The notes under the pieces: generated by a model | What the model saw: the letters and a program-made list of their open reading frames with translations, nothing else | What the model was told of the DNA's origin: nothing | Database searches by the model: none | Shown: in pieces, positions 17,094 to 26,763 of the stretch | Position numbering within the stretch: position 1 is the stretch's first letter | Layout: the number at the start of each line of letters is the position of its first letter | Made by a program: the position numbers and the translations under genes | From: Bacillota bacterium | Lineage (GTDB): Bacteria; Bacillota; Bacilli; Paenibacillales; Paenibacillaceae | Length of the DNA: 64,000 bases | Assembly (NCBI GenBank): GCA_023386495.1 | Contig: JAEWJS010000127.1 | Coordinates: 1-64,000 of the forward strand | Direction: 5' to 3'

Positions 17094-18203
17094 CTACCGG
17101 CGAGCGGCGAGCTCACGGAGTTCGGCGGCGATGTGGATAGCCGACTCGGGCATGCCTAGCTTGCGCGCGGCTTCGGACATGGCCTTCCGCTTGGCATCGT
17201 CCTTCATGATGGCGGCGATGCGCTCGAAGAGGGCCGTGCCTGTCAGCTCACGCTCAAGCATCATGACCGCCGCCCCCGCATCGGCGAGACTGCGCGCATT
17301 CGGCTCTTGGTGGTTGTTCGTCACGTTCGGCGACGGCACGAGGATGGACGGGACGCCGAGCGCCGTAAGTTCGGCGAGCGATGAAGCGCCCGAGCGGCTG
17401 ACGACGAGCATCGAAGCCGCCAGCACCTCGGGCATGTTGTTCAAGTAAGGGACGAGATGGACGTTCGCCGCGCCGTAGCCCGGCGAAGCGGCAAGCCTCT
17501 CGGCCGTCTGTTCGTAGTACGCCTCGCCGGTCACGAAGACGAGATGCGTATCCGGCAGTTCACGCCATCTGGCAATCACATCCGGCATCGCCTCGTTGAA
17601 CGCCCTCGCCCCCCGGCTGCCGCCGACGACGAGCACGATGCGGCTGCCTGCCGGAATGCCGAGCGAGGCGAAGCCCTTCGAGCGCTCCGCATGCACGACG
17701 TTCGTCGCGCACGGATTGCCGGTGTACAGCACGCGCTTATGACCACCGAAGCGCTCCTGCGATTCCCGGAAGCTGACCGCGATCGCGCCTGCGTAGCGGC
17801 TTAAGAAGCGGTTGGTCAAGCCCGGGTCGACGTTCTGCTCATGGATGAGCGTCGGAATGCCCAGCTTGGCTGCCGCGTAGACGACCGGACCGCATACGTA
17901 CCCGCCGGTGCCGACGACGACATCCGGCTTGAATGCCCGGAGCAGCGTCTTCGCCCGGCCGGCGGCCCGAACGAAGCGCAGTACCGTCTTCACGTTCTCG
18001 ATCGACAGCTTGCGGCGGAAGCCGGTAATCTGGACGGATTCGAACGGGATGCCGAGCTTCGGAACGATGCGGCTCTCCAGCCCTGCCTCGGTCCCGATAT
18101 AGAGCAGCTCTGTCTTCGAATCTTCTCGCTGCAGCTGCTTGCCGATCGCGACGGCCGGATAGATATGTCCGCCCGTGCCGCCTCCGGTCAATACGACTCG
18201 CAT
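17094..18203 (-). CDS. murG: Lipid II synthase MurG
   Basis: MurG (369 aa) is a peripheral membrane glycosyltransferase that adds GlcNAc to lipid I to make lipid II. The N-terminal lipid-binding loop GGGTGGHIYPAVAIGKQL and the C-terminal UDP-GlcNAc site (VVSRSGASSLAELTALGVPSILVPSP, then NNHQEPNARSL) are intact. GAGGTGATG lies before ATG 18203. It is 4 nt from spoVE and is the last gene of the long mur block before the non-coding island. Confidence 0.97.
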   Translation of the reverse strand: MRVVLTGGGTGGHIYPAVAIGKQLQREDSKTELLYIGTEAGLESRIVPKLGIPFESVQITGFRRKLSIENVKTVLRFVRAAGRAKTLLRAFKPDVVVGTGGYVCGPVVYAAAKLGIPTLIHEQNVDPGLTNRFLSRYAGAIAVSFRESQERFGGHKRVLYTGNPCATNVVHAERSKGFASLGIPAGSRIVLVVGGSRGARAFNEAMPDVIARWRELPDTHLVFVTGEAYYEQTAERLAASPGYGAANVHLVPYLNNMPEVLAASMLVVSRSGASSLAELTALGVPSILVPSPNVTNNHQEPNARSLADAGAAVMMLERELTGTALFERIAAIMKDDAKRKAMSEAARKLGMPESAIHIAAELRELAARR

Positions 18204-18207
18204 GTCA

Positions 18208-19305
18208 TCACCTCGAATAACGGGATATATTAAGCAGAATGCCGAGCGCCGTCAACAGCAGCGTCAGCGATGAGCCTCCGTAGCTGACCAGCGGCAGCGT
18301 GATGCCGGTAACCGGCAGCATGCCGATGACGACGCCGATATTGATGAACACTTGTACGGCGACGATGCCGGTGATGCCGACCGCCAGCAGGCTGCCGAAT
18401 AGATCCGGCGCCGTGATTGCCGTCCGCATGCCGCGCACGACGAGAATCAAGAACAGTACAATGACGGCCGCCCCGCCGATGAAGCCGAGCTCCTCGGAGA
18501 GGATCGAGAAAATAAAATCGGTCTGCGGCTCGGGCAAATAATTATACTTCTGACGGCTCTCGCCGAGCCCGAGCCCGATTAAGCCGCCCGGGCCGATCGC
18601 ATAGAGCGACTGGATGATCTGATAGCCGTTGCCGAGCGGATCCTTCCACGGATCGAGGAAGCCGGTAATGCGCTCCATGCGGTAAGGCGCCGCCAGGATC
18701 AAGCCTACCATCCCGAGCAAGCCGACACAGGCCAGCGAACCGAGATGCGCCATGCGCGCGCCGGCCGTGTAGATGACGAGCATCGAGGCGCCGACCATGA
18801 CGGCCGCACTCCCAAGGTCCGGCTGCAGCATGATTAGGCCGAAGGCGCCGCCCATAATGCCGAGCGGGGGCAAGAGCCCCTTCGAAAAGCTCGTGATCGT
18901 CTGCTGCTTGTCGGATAAGAACTTCGCCATGAACAGGACCATGGCCAGCTTCATGAATTCGGAAGGCTGTATGCCGAATGAGCTGATGCCGAGCCAGCTG
19001 CGTGCGCCTCCGCGCACGACGCCGATTCCGGGAATAAGCACGATGAGGAGCAGGCCGAAGCAGATAAGCAGCCCGGCCGGCGCCAGCTTGCGCCACGTCC
19101 AATACTCCGTATTGGCGGTGAACGCCATCGCGCCGATTCCCAGCGCGGCGAACAGCAGCTGCCGCTTGACATAGTAGAAGGAATCGCCGAATTCATGGAA
19201 CGCCAGCACGGCGCTGGCGCTGTATACCATGATGAGGCCGATGGCCAGAATGAGCGAGATAGCCGTGATCATCCATAGATCCGGGGCGACGCGAGCTTTG
19301 GTCAT
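18208..19305 (-). CDS. spoVE: SEDS-family glycosyltransferase SpoVE/FtsW
   Basis: This polytopic SEDS protein (365 aa, about 10 membrane spans) polymerises lipid II with a partner class-B penicillin-binding protein. Motifs seen: SASAVLAFHEFGDSFYYVKRQ, RGGARSWLGISSFGIQPSEFMKL, GPGGLIGLGLGESRQKYNYLPE, and LVSYGGSSLTLLLTALGILLNI. In Bacillus the copy between murD and murG is SpoVE, acting with SpoVD in spore cortex synthesis. Position and the nearby spoVD favour that name, but an FtsW role in vegetative division cannot be ruled out from sequence alone. Confidence 0.93.
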   Translation of the reverse strand: MTKARVAPDLWMITAISLILAIGLIMVYSASAVLAFHEFGDSFYYVKRQLLFAALGIGAMAFTANTEYWTWRKLAPAGLLICFGLLLIVLIPGIGVVRGGARSWLGISSFGIQPSEFMKLAMVLFMAKFLSDKQQTITSFSKGLLPPLGIMGGAFGLIMLQPDLGSAAVMVGASMLVIYTAGARMAHLGSLACVGLLGMVGLILAAPYRMERITGFLDPWKDPLGNGYQIIQSLYAIGPGGLIGLGLGESRQKYNYLPEPQTDFIFSILSEELGFIGGAAVIVLFLILVVRGMRTAITAPDLFGSLLAVGITGIVAVQVFINIGVVIGMLPVTGITLPLVSYGGSSLTLLLTALGILLNISRYSR

Positions 19306-19351
19306 GCGAGCACACCTCTTGCTTCATGGAAAGTAGGGACGGGCCCCCTAC

Positions 19352-20773
19352 TTACAAGGTATGCGCCGATTCTTTAAAAATGCGCCCTCGCTGCTCATAG
19401 GATTGAAACATATCCCAGCTTGCGCATGCAGGAGACAGCAGCACGACATCCCCTTCCTCCGCGATCGCGGCGGCTTCCCGCACGGCTTGCCGCAAGGTCG
19501 AATCGGCGTCCTCACAAGGATCGACCGTTACGACCGACTCTAAACCCGCCAGCTTCGCGACATGGGCCAGCTTCTCCCGCGTCTCGCCGAACGCGACGAT
19601 TCCCTTCAGCCGTTCGCTGAAGATCGGCAGAAGATCCATGTAGTCGGAGCCGCGGTCGAGACCGCCGGCGAGCAGCACGATCTTCCCCTTCACCGAACGA
19701 ATCGCCATCGTGGTCGCCGTCGCGTTCGTATCCTTCGAGCTGTTGTAATACGCGACGCCGCCCACATTCCGCACGTACTCGAGACGGTGCTCGACGCCGC
19801 GGAACTGCCGAAGCGGCTCAGCCAGCTTCTCCAGCGGCGCGCCGGCCGCCACGCAGATCGCTACAGCGGCAGCCGCATTGGCCGCATTGTGACGTCCGGG
19901 AATGCCCAGCTCATGGACGCCCATCAGCGCGTGCGCGATTCCCTCTGAACGCCATACGAGCACACGCTCCGCCCCGTCATCGCTTTCCGAGTCCGGATAC
20001 GGCGGATCGACGAACACGCCTTCCTCCAGCCGCTCCTTCACAGAGAACGGCAGCACCTTCGCCGCTGCCTCCGCCGCTAGACTCCTGACGGCGGGATCGT
20101 CCCAGTTCAGCACGGCCGTGTCGGCTGTTGTCTGACTCGCGAACAGCTTTGCCTTGGAGCGGTAATAATCGTCCATCGTGCCGTGATAGTCAAGATGCGT
20201 CTCGGCTATGTTCAGGAGCGCGGCGACGCGCGTCCGGAATGCCGACGTCCCCTTCAATTGGAAGCTGCTCAACTCGACGACGAGCCAGTCGTCCTTGCCG
20301 GCTTCGACAGCCGCGTCTGACAACGGTCTGCCGATGTTGCCGGCCACGATCGGATGCAGCCCGGCTGCTTCCAGCATCTTGCCGACAAGCGTGGTCGTCG
20401 TCGTCTTGCCATTCGAGCCGGTGATGCCGATGATCGGCGCGTCCGTCAGCCAATAGGCGACTTCGACCTCCGTCACGATCTCGATGCCGAGCGCCGACGC
20501 CCGCTGGATCGGGTCTACCTTATACGGGATGCCCGGGTTCTTGACGAGCAGCGCCGTCTCCGGCGTCACAAGGTCTTCCGGATGGCTGCCGCATATCACA
20601 CAAATGCCCAAAGCGGTCAATTCAGCCGCTTCGGGGCATAATTCAAGTTCTTTAAGATCGTTGACGACCACGTCGGCGCCTGCCGCGTGGAACACCTTCG
20701 CCACGCTGACGCCGCTCCGGGCCAAGCCGAGCACGACGACTCGGCGGCCCCGATATGTATCCGGATGTTTCAT
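19352..20773 (-). CDS. murD: UDP-MurNAc-L-Ala:D-Glu ligase MurD
   Basis: MurD (473 aa) adds D-glutamate to UDP-MurNAc-L-alanine using ATP. The three Mur-ligase domains are seen: N-terminal Rossmann (VVVLGLARSGVSVAKVF), central ATPase with P-loop GITGSNGKTTTTTLV and AETHLDYHGTMDDYYRSK, and C-terminal VEHRLEYVRNVGGVAYYNSSKDTN, LLAGGLDRGSD and LLSPACASWDMF. A Shine-Dalgarno GGAGTGG lies before ATG 20773. Confidence 0.97.
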   Translation of the reverse strand: MKHPDTYRGRRVVVLGLARSGVSVAKVFHAAGADVVVNDLKELELCPEAAELTALGICVICGSHPEDLVTPETALLVKNPGIPYKVDPIQRASALGIEIVTEVEVAYWLTDAPIIGITGSNGKTTTTTLVGKMLEAAGLHPIVAGNIGRPLSDAAVEAGKDDWLVVELSSFQLKGTSAFRTRVAALLNIAETHLDYHGTMDDYYRSKAKLFASQTTADTAVLNWDDPAVRSLAAEAAAKVLPFSVKERLEEGVFVDPPYPDSESDDGAERVLVWRSEGIAHALMGVHELGIPGRHNAANAAAAVAICVAAGAPLEKLAEPLRQFRGVEHRLEYVRNVGGVAYYNSSKDTNATATTMAIRSVKGKIVLLAGGLDRGSDYMDLLPIFSERLKGIVAFGETREKLAHVAKLAGLESVVTVDPCEDADSTLRQAVREAAAIAEEGDVVLLSPACASWDMFQSYEQRGRIFKESAHTL

Positions 20774-20800
20774 GCTGCCACTCCTATCGATAGTTGCTTG

Positions 20801-21763
20801 TCAGAACGCTCCGCTGAGGAAGAGCCCGATTGCCGCAAGGATGATGCCGACCAGCCAGAACGAGGTGACGACCTTCCATTCCGACCAACCGGACAGCTCG
20901 AAATGATGATGGATCGGACTCATGCGGAAAATCCTTTTGCCGCGCAGCTTGAACGAGCCGATCTGCAGCACGACCGACAGCATCTCGATGACGAACACCC
21001 CGCCGATGACCAGGAAGAGCAGCTCGGCCTTCGTCAGGATGGCCACGGCCGCGATGCCCCCGCCGATTCCGAGCGATCCCGTGTCGCCCATGAACACTTT
21101 GGCCGGATGCGCGTTAAAGACGAGGAAGCCGAGCACCGCGCCGATCATCGCCGCCGAGAATACGACCGATTCATGCGCCGTAGCTTGCAGCGCCACGATC
21201 GTGAAGGCACCGAAGGCGATTGCGCTAATGCCGGACAGCAGCCCATCCACGCCATCCGTGAAATTGACGGCGTTGCTGATCGCGAACAGCATGAAGATCA
21301 CGAACGGATAATAGAACCAGCTCAGCTCGATGCTCCAATCCGTACCCGGCAACGCCAGTGCCGTGCTGTGATTCATCCTGTAGAGCAGGAAGCACACGAC
21401 CAAGGAGAAGAGCAACTGTCCGATCAACTTCTGCATCGCGGTCAAGCCCAGCGATCGCTTCAGCGCAATCTTGATGTAATCGTCCAGGAATCCGACCAGT
21501 CCGAACCCGAGCGATGCCGTGATCAGCACCCAGAACTCCATCGTCCGGTCGGCAAATTTCAAGAATGAGATGACGAACGCGACCATGATGATGATGCCGC
21601 CCATCGTCGGCGTCCCTTTCTTCTTCAGATGACTCTGCGGTCCGTCCGTGCGGATCTCCTGCCCGAACTTGAGCCTGCGAAGCAAGGGTATGAATAAGGG
21701 CCCTAACAGCACCGCCAGTAAAAAGGAAGCGCCTAGCGCGAACATGATGACTTTGATATCCAA
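20801..21763 (-). CDS. mraY: Phospho-MurNAc-pentapeptide transferase MraY
   Basis: MraY (320 aa) is an integral membrane enzyme with about 10 spans that moves phospho-MurNAc-pentapeptide to undecaprenyl phosphate, making lipid I. Motifs: KKKGTPTMGGIIIM, GFLDDYIK, NAVNFTDGVDGLLSG, VFMGDTGSLGIGG and the HHHFEL active-site loop. It starts at TTG 21763 (LDIKVIMFALG) after GGGGGAGT. It is 12 nt from murF and 27 nt from murD. Confidence 0.97.
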   Translation of the reverse strand: MDIKVIMFALGASFLLAVLLGPLFIPLLRRLKFGQEIRTDGPQSHLKKKGTPTMGGIIIMVAFVISFLKFADRTMEFWVLITASLGFGLVGFLDDYIKIALKRSLGLTAMQKLIGQLLFSLVVCFLLYRMNHSTALALPGTDWSIELSWFYYPFVIFMLFAISNAVNFTDGVDGLLSGISAIAFGAFTIVALQATAHESVVFSAAMIGAVLGFLVFNAHPAKVFMGDTGSLGIGGGIAAVAILTKAELLFLVIGGVFVIEMLSVVLQIGSFKLRGKRIFRMSPIHHHFELSGWSEWKVVTSFWLVGIILAAIGLFLSGAF

Positions 21764-21775
21764 TTGCGACTCCCC

Positions 21776-23191
21776 CTAACTGCCCTGCAATGCTTGGACG
21801 ATTTCTTCCATGCGCATGCCGCGCGATCCTTTGACAAGCACAAGATCATTCGGCTTCATATGGTCTTTCAAATAGGCGGCGAGCGCCTCTTTCGTCTGAA
21901 AATGGATGACCTTGTCCGTACCGAGCTTCACGGCGGCTCCTTCCGCCGTATGGCGTGAACGCTCGCCGAACGTCAGCACCGCGTCTGCCTGCTCCGGACC
22001 GATCAATTCGCCGGTCTCGCGGTGCATGCGATCCTCGTCGGCTCCCAGCTCCAGCATGTCGCCGAGCACGATCCACCGCTGCCCGAAGCCGGTCAATTCG
22101 CCGACCAGATCGATCGCTGCGCGAACGGCCGTCGGATTCGCGTTGAAGGCGTCGTTCAGAATCGTAGCGCCGTTATACGCTTGGACCGTCTCGATCCGCA
22201 TGGAAGTCAGCTTCACGGCCGCAAGCCCGCCGCGAATCTGCTCGGCCGTCATACCGCAGCGGCTGGCTAACGCGACGACAGCGAGCGCATTCGATACGTT
22301 ATGCTTGCCCGGCACCGGGATCTTGAAGGCGCCTGCCAGCTTGGCCGCGGCTCCCGATGGGCGGACGGTAAAAGCCGATTCCTGCGCGCCGATGACGATC
22401 GAGCCGGCCGACCAGTCGTTGGCAATGCCTAAGCCGAACGTCTGCACCTGCAATTCGGCGATATTCGCCAAGCGGCTGACGCCTTCGGTCAAGAGCGGTT
22501 CGTCGCCGTTAATCAGCAGCAGACCGCCCGGCTTCACGCCGGAGGCGATCTCGAGCTTGGCCTTCGCGATTCCCTCGCGTGAGCCGAGCTGCTGCATATG
22601 CGCGTCTCCGATATTCGTAATGACCGCAATATCCGGCTCGGCGATGCCTGTCAGGAGCTCGATCTCGCCGAAGCCGCTCATGCCCATCTCCAGCACGGCG
22701 AATTCCGTGTTCTCTTCTATGTCGAGTATCGTGAGCGGCAACCCGATGTGATTGTTCAGATTGCCTGCCGTCTTATGCACAGAGAAGGCTGCCGCAAGCG
22801 TCGAAGCGGTCAGATCCTTCGTCGTCGTCTTGCCGTTGCTGCCCGTAATGCCGACGATGCGCGCGCGAAGCTCGCGCCGATAGCTTCTCGCGAGCTGCTG
22901 CAGCGCCGCGAGCGAGTCCTCCACCAGGAGGAGCGGTTTGCCTTCCAGCGCGTTCGGTACAGGTCTGTCCAACTGCCAGACGGAAGCGGCCGCGCCGTTA
23001 TTCAAGCATTCTTCCGCATAGGCATGGCCGTCGAACCGCGCGCCGATGAGCGGCACATACAAGCATCCGTCCGGCAATTGCCTGGAATCTCTGGATACGC
23101 CGGTCACGAGCTGATCCCGCGCACGCTCCGCAGCAGCATTGAGCGCTGCCCCGCACATGGCGGCCAGTTGTCCGATTGTTCGTCTGATCAC
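21776..23191 (-). CDS. murF: UDP-MurNAc-tripeptide:D-Ala-D-Ala ligase MurF
   Basis: MurF (471 aa) joins D-Ala-D-Ala to the UDP-MurNAc tripeptide. It has an N-terminal substrate domain (SRDSRQLPDGCLYVPLIGARFDG), the ATPase P-loop GITGSNGKTTTKDLT, FAVLEMGMSGFGEIELL, and a C-terminal domain with NDAFNANPTAVRAAID and VLGDMLELG. It starts at GTG 23191, which overlaps the murE stop by 4 nt (GTGA), implying translational coupling. Confidence 0.97.
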   Translation of the reverse strand: MIRRTIGQLAAMCGAALNAAAERARDQLVTGVSRDSRQLPDGCLYVPLIGARFDGHAYAEECLNNGAAASVWQLDRPVPNALEGKPLLLVEDSLAALQQLARSYRRELRARIVGITGSNGKTTTKDLTASTLAAAFSVHKTAGNLNNHIGLPLTILDIEENTEFAVLEMGMSGFGEIELLTGIAEPDIAVITNIGDAHMQQLGSREGIAKAKLEIASGVKPGGLLLINGDEPLLTEGVSRLANIAELQVQTFGLGIANDWSAGSIVIGAQESAFTVRPSGAAAKLAGAFKIPVPGKHNVSNALAVVALASRCGMTAEQIRGGLAAVKLTSMRIETVQAYNGATILNDAFNANPTAVRAAIDLVGELTGFGQRWIVLGDMLELGADEDRMHRETGELIGPEQADAVLTFGERSRHTAEGAAVKLGTDKVIHFQTKEALAAYLKDHMKPNDLVLVKGSRGMRMEEIVQALQGS

Positions 23192-24672
23192 GGGTATCGT
23201 CTCCTTATCGCTTGTTCGGCAGTGAGCCGGTCATCGAAATCGAACGTTTCCTTCCCGATGATCTGATACGTCTCATGGCCTTTCCCCGCAATCAATACTA
23301 CATCGCCAGGGCTTGCCATTTCAACCGCTTTTTCGATGGCGGTCCTGCGGTCTGCCAATAGCTCGTATCGGTCTGACGGAACGCCTGCCGCTTGCAGCCC
23401 CGCCTCGATATCCGCCAATATGGCAAGCGGGTCTTCCGTGCGCGGATTGTCCGACGTGACGATGACGCAGTCCGCATGCTCGGCCGCGATCCGGCCCATG
23501 ATCGGCCGCTTCGTGCGGTCGCGGTCGCCGCCGCAGCCGAATACGCAGATGATGCGCCGTTCGGCGAATTCCTTCACCGCCTTCAGCACGTTATCGAGGC
23601 CGTCAGGCGTATGCGCGTAGTCCACGACGACCGCGAACGGCTGCCCGGCATTGACGGCTTCGACTCGGCCAGGGACTCCGGGAATCGCCTCGAGGCTTGC
23701 CTTCGCGTCCGCAAGCGGAACGCCCTCGATCAGAGCCGCCGTCAGCGCCGCAAGCGCGTTGTACACGTTGAACTTGCCGACCATCCGCAGCGAGATGTCG
23801 CAGCTTCCGGCGAACGTGGCGACACGGAACGCCGTTCCGGCCGACGTTACGCGAATCGCCGTCGCGCGTACATCCGCCTCGCCGTCAATGCCGTAGGTGA
23901 TGACCTCAGATGCTGCCGCGCGGATGAAGTCCGGCGCCGCTTCGTCATCGCGGTTGATGACCGCGTATGCCCGCTTGGCATCATCCGCCGGATAATCGTT
24001 GCCCAGCCTGGCGAACAGCAGCTCCTTCGCCGCTCGATAACGCTCCATCGTCCCATGGTAATCCAAGTGATCCTGCGTCAGGTTCGTGAAGACGGCGGTG
24101 CGAAACCGCGTCCCCTTCACCCTGCCTTGCTCGAGCGCATGCGAGGACACTTCCATCGCGCAATGCGTGACGCCGGCATTCGCCATGTCCGCGAGGTAGC
24201 GCTGAAGCTCGAGCGCCTCGGGCGTCGTGCCGGACATCGGGAATGAGCGACCGTCATAACGCATCTCGATCGTGCCGATGACGCCTGGCCGCTTGCCCGC
24301 GTCCTGCAAAATACGCTCGATCAGGTAGGTGGTCGTCGTCTTGCCGTTCGTACCCGTAACGCCGATGGCAGCCAGCTTCCTGCTCGGGCTTCCGTAGAAT
24401 CGGTCGGCCATCATCGCCATCGCGAGCCGGCAGTCCTTCACGATGATCTGCGGTACGGCGATATTCAGTTCCCGCTCGACGACGAGCGCGGCGGCCCCGC
24501 GCTCCGCGGCTGCATCCGCGTAATCATGTCCGTCTACCGTATGGCCAGGCAGGCAGATGAAGACATCGCCATGCTTCACCTTGCGCGAATCCGTCTGCAA
24601 GCCTCCCACTGCTATGTCTGGTCCTGTCCGGGTCGCGGTCAGCATCAGTCCCGCAAGCTCGCTTAGCTGCAT
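23188..24672 (-). CDS. murE: UDP-MurNAc-dipeptide:meso-DAP ligase MurE
   Basis: MurE (494 aa) adds meso-diaminopimelate; the substrate motif DNPRTEDP near residue 405 identifies the meso-DAP rather than the lysine type. The P-loop reads GVTGTNGKTTTTYLIE, the carbamylated-lysine region TQDHLDYHGTMERYR, and the early HDYADAAAERGAAALVVE is typical. An ATG at 24678 is in frame, but ATG 24672 has the better 7-nt distance from GGAGG. The stop overlaps murF. Confidence 0.97.
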   Translation of the reverse strand: MQLSELAGLMLTATRTGPDIAVGGLQTDSRKVKHGDVFICLPGHTVDGHDYADAAAERGAAALVVERELNIAVPQIIVKDCRLAMAMMADRFYGSPSRKLAAIGVTGTNGKTTTTYLIERILQDAGKRPGVIGTIEMRYDGRSFPMSGTTPEALELQRYLADMANAGVTHCAMEVSSHALEQGRVKGTRFRTAVFTNLTQDHLDYHGTMERYRAAKELLFARLGNDYPADDAKRAYAVINRDDEAAPDFIRAAASEVITYGIDGEADVRATAIRVTSAGTAFRVATFAGSCDISLRMVGKFNVYNALAALTAALIEGVPLADAKASLEAIPGVPGRVEAVNAGQPFAVVVDYAHTPDGLDNVLKAVKEFAERRIICVFGCGGDRDRTKRPIMGRIAAEHADCVIVTSDNPRTEDPLAILADIEAGLQAAGVPSDRYELLADRRTAIEKAVEMASPGDVVLIAGKGHETYQIIGKETFDFDDRLTAEQAIRRRYP

Positions 24673-24694
24673 GCCCATTCCTCCATCCTACTCG

Positions 24695-26650
24695 CTATTC
24701 TTCATTATGACCGTGATTATGATTTTCAGGCGTCTCCTGTCCCAAATAGATGCGAATCGTCGATCCGCGATCCACCCGCTCGCCCGCCGCAGGCGCTTGC
24801 CGGATGACGACGGTGCCCGAACCTGCCGTGGACAGGTTGAAGTTCATGTTCAGATCCTCGTAAATTTCGCTGACCGTCTTGCCTACCAGATTCGGCACGA
24901 CAGCGATCGGCGTCTCGCCGTACTTGTAATCTCGCTCCACCTGCTCCTTGCGCGGCTCGATGCCCAGATGCACGAGCGCATCGGCCATGATGTTGCGGAC
25001 GATCGGTGCCGTTACGACGCCGCCGAACTGGATGCCCTTCGGGTTGTCGACCGCGACATAGACGATCAGCTGCGGGTCGTCAGCCGGCGCGAAGCCGATG
25101 AACGATACGATATGCTCATTCGGCGAATACCTGCCGTTAATGACCTTCTGCGCGGTACCCGTCTTCCCGCCGACACGGTAGCCGTCGATGAAGGCGTTGC
25201 GTCCGGTACCCTTCGCCACGACGCTCTCGAGCGCCTCGCGTACCTGCTGCGACGTCTCGGGCGAGATCACTTGCCTCACCTTCTCCGGCTCGACCTGGTC
25301 GACGACCTCGCCTGTCAGCGGATGCACCCAAGCCTTGGCTACATGCGGCTTATACAGCGTGCCGCCGTTGATCGCCGCGGACACGGCCGTGATCTGCTGG
25401 ATCGGCGTTACGGACACGCCCTGCCCGAACGCCGTCGTGGCCAGCTCGACCGGTCCGACTTGGCTCGGCTTGAACATAATGCCGTTCTCTTCGCCGCGCA
25501 TGTCGATTCCCGTTTTCGTGCCGAAGCCGAAATCCTTGATATACTTGAACAGCAAGTCCTTGCCCAGACGCTGCCCCAGCGTGACGAATCCGGGGTTGCA
25601 CGAATTTTCCACGACTTGCAGGAACGTCTGGCTTCCGTGGCCGCCTTTTTTCCAACACCGCAGTCTTGCGCCGCCTACCTCGATCGCGCCGGGATCGAAG
25701 AACGTCTCCTTATGCAGGTCGACCTTCTTCTCCTCAAGCGCCGCCGAGAGCGTAATGATCTTGAACGTCGAGCCCGGCTCGTACGTCATCCAGATCGGCA
25801 AGTTCCGGTTATAAATCTCTGAGGGCACCTCGCGGAATCGATCCGGCACATACGCCGGCCGGCTGGCCATGCCGAGCACCTCGCCGTTCTTCGGATTCAT
25901 CGCGATCGCGATGATGCTATTCGGCTCATGCTGGGCCATCGCTTGATCCAGCTCGCGTTCGATAATCGACTGTACGCCCATATCGAGCGTCAGCTGCAGA
26001 TTGAGCCCATCTTTCGGCGCTTGGTACGTGTCCGAGGAGCCCGGCATCTGCCGCCCTTTCGCGTCGGAGAGGAATGACACGCTTCCGTTCATGCCGCTCA
26101 GCATCTTGTCGTACGTGAGCTCGACGCCGGTGAGCCCTTGGTTGTCGATGCCGGTGAAGCCCAGCACGTGCGCGGCCAGCGAGCCGTACGGATTGTAACG
26201 CTTATTGTCTTCGGCTACAACGATGCCCGGAAGGCCGAGTTCGCGGATGTGCTGCGCTTTGTCCGTCGAGATTTTTCTGCCTCCGGGCTGGATGCGTACG
26301 ATGAGTTCGCGCTTCGTAATGAGCTTGTAGACGGTCTCCTTCTTCATGTCGAGCGCTTGCGCCAGCTTGGCCGCCGTATTGTCGGCGTCCTTCACCTGCG
26401 CAGGAATCGCCATGACCGTAGGCGAGCTGATATTGTAGGCCAGCGGGGTGCCGTTGCGATCCTGGATCTCCCCCCGCTTGGCCGAGAATGGAATGTTGCG
26501 CCTCCACGAATCCTCGGCACGCTCCGCAAGCGCCTTGCCTTCCCACAACTGCACGTAGCCAAGTCGGAACGCCAATGCCAAGAAGGCGACAGCCCCCCCG
26601 ATCAGAATGAATAGCAAGCGCCGCCTGACCGTCACTCCCGATACTCTCAT
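24695..26650 (-). CDS. spoVD: Sporulation class-B penicillin-binding protein SpoVD
   Basis: SpoVD (651 aa) is a class-B transpeptidase for spore cortex synthesis. One N-terminal membrane anchor (residues about 10-30) is followed by the dimerisation domain, then the transpeptidase with SxxK at 294 (GSTFK), SCN at 350-352 and KTGT at 496-499. A single PASTA domain at about 585-640 distinguishes SpoVD from the two-PASTA PBP2B, and matches Bacillus. The tail is His-rich (ENHNHGHNEE). It lies between pbpB and murE, with its likely SEDS partner spoVE downstream. Confidence 0.95.
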   Translation of the reverse strand: MRVSGVTVRRRLLFILIGGAVAFLALAFRLGYVQLWEGKALAERAEDSWRRNIPFSAKRGEIQDRNGTPLAYNISSPTVMAIPAQVKDADNTAAKLAQALDMKKETVYKLITKRELIVRIQPGGRKISTDKAQHIRELGLPGIVVAEDNKRYNPYGSLAAHVLGFTGIDNQGLTGVELTYDKMLSGMNGSVSFLSDAKGRQMPGSSDTYQAPKDGLNLQLTLDMGVQSIIERELDQAMAQHEPNSIIAIAMNPKNGEVLGMASRPAYVPDRFREVPSEIYNRNLPIWMTYEPGSTFKIITLSAALEEKKVDLHKETFFDPGAIEVGGARLRCWKKGGHGSQTFLQVVENSCNPGFVTLGQRLGKDLLFKYIKDFGFGTKTGIDMRGEENGIMFKPSQVGPVELATTAFGQGVSVTPIQQITAVSAAINGGTLYKPHVAKAWVHPLTGEVVDQVEPEKVRQVISPETSQQVREALESVVAKGTGRNAFIDGYRVGGKTGTAQKVINGRYSPNEHIVSFIGFAPADDPQLIVYVAVDNPKGIQFGGVVTAPIVRNIMADALVHLGIEPRKEQVERDYKYGETPIAVVPNLVGKTVSEIYEDLNMNFNLSTAGSGTVVIRQAPAAGERVDRGSTIRIYLGQETPENHNHGHNEE

Positions 26651-26763
26651 GCTTGACCTCCTCCGAATCCGGCTGTTCTCTAACGTGCGATCCGCACCTC
26701 TTTCAGCCTATTCGGACGAGGTGTCCGTTAGAACGAGCCCTCCAAGGAGCCAAGCGCCCTCCA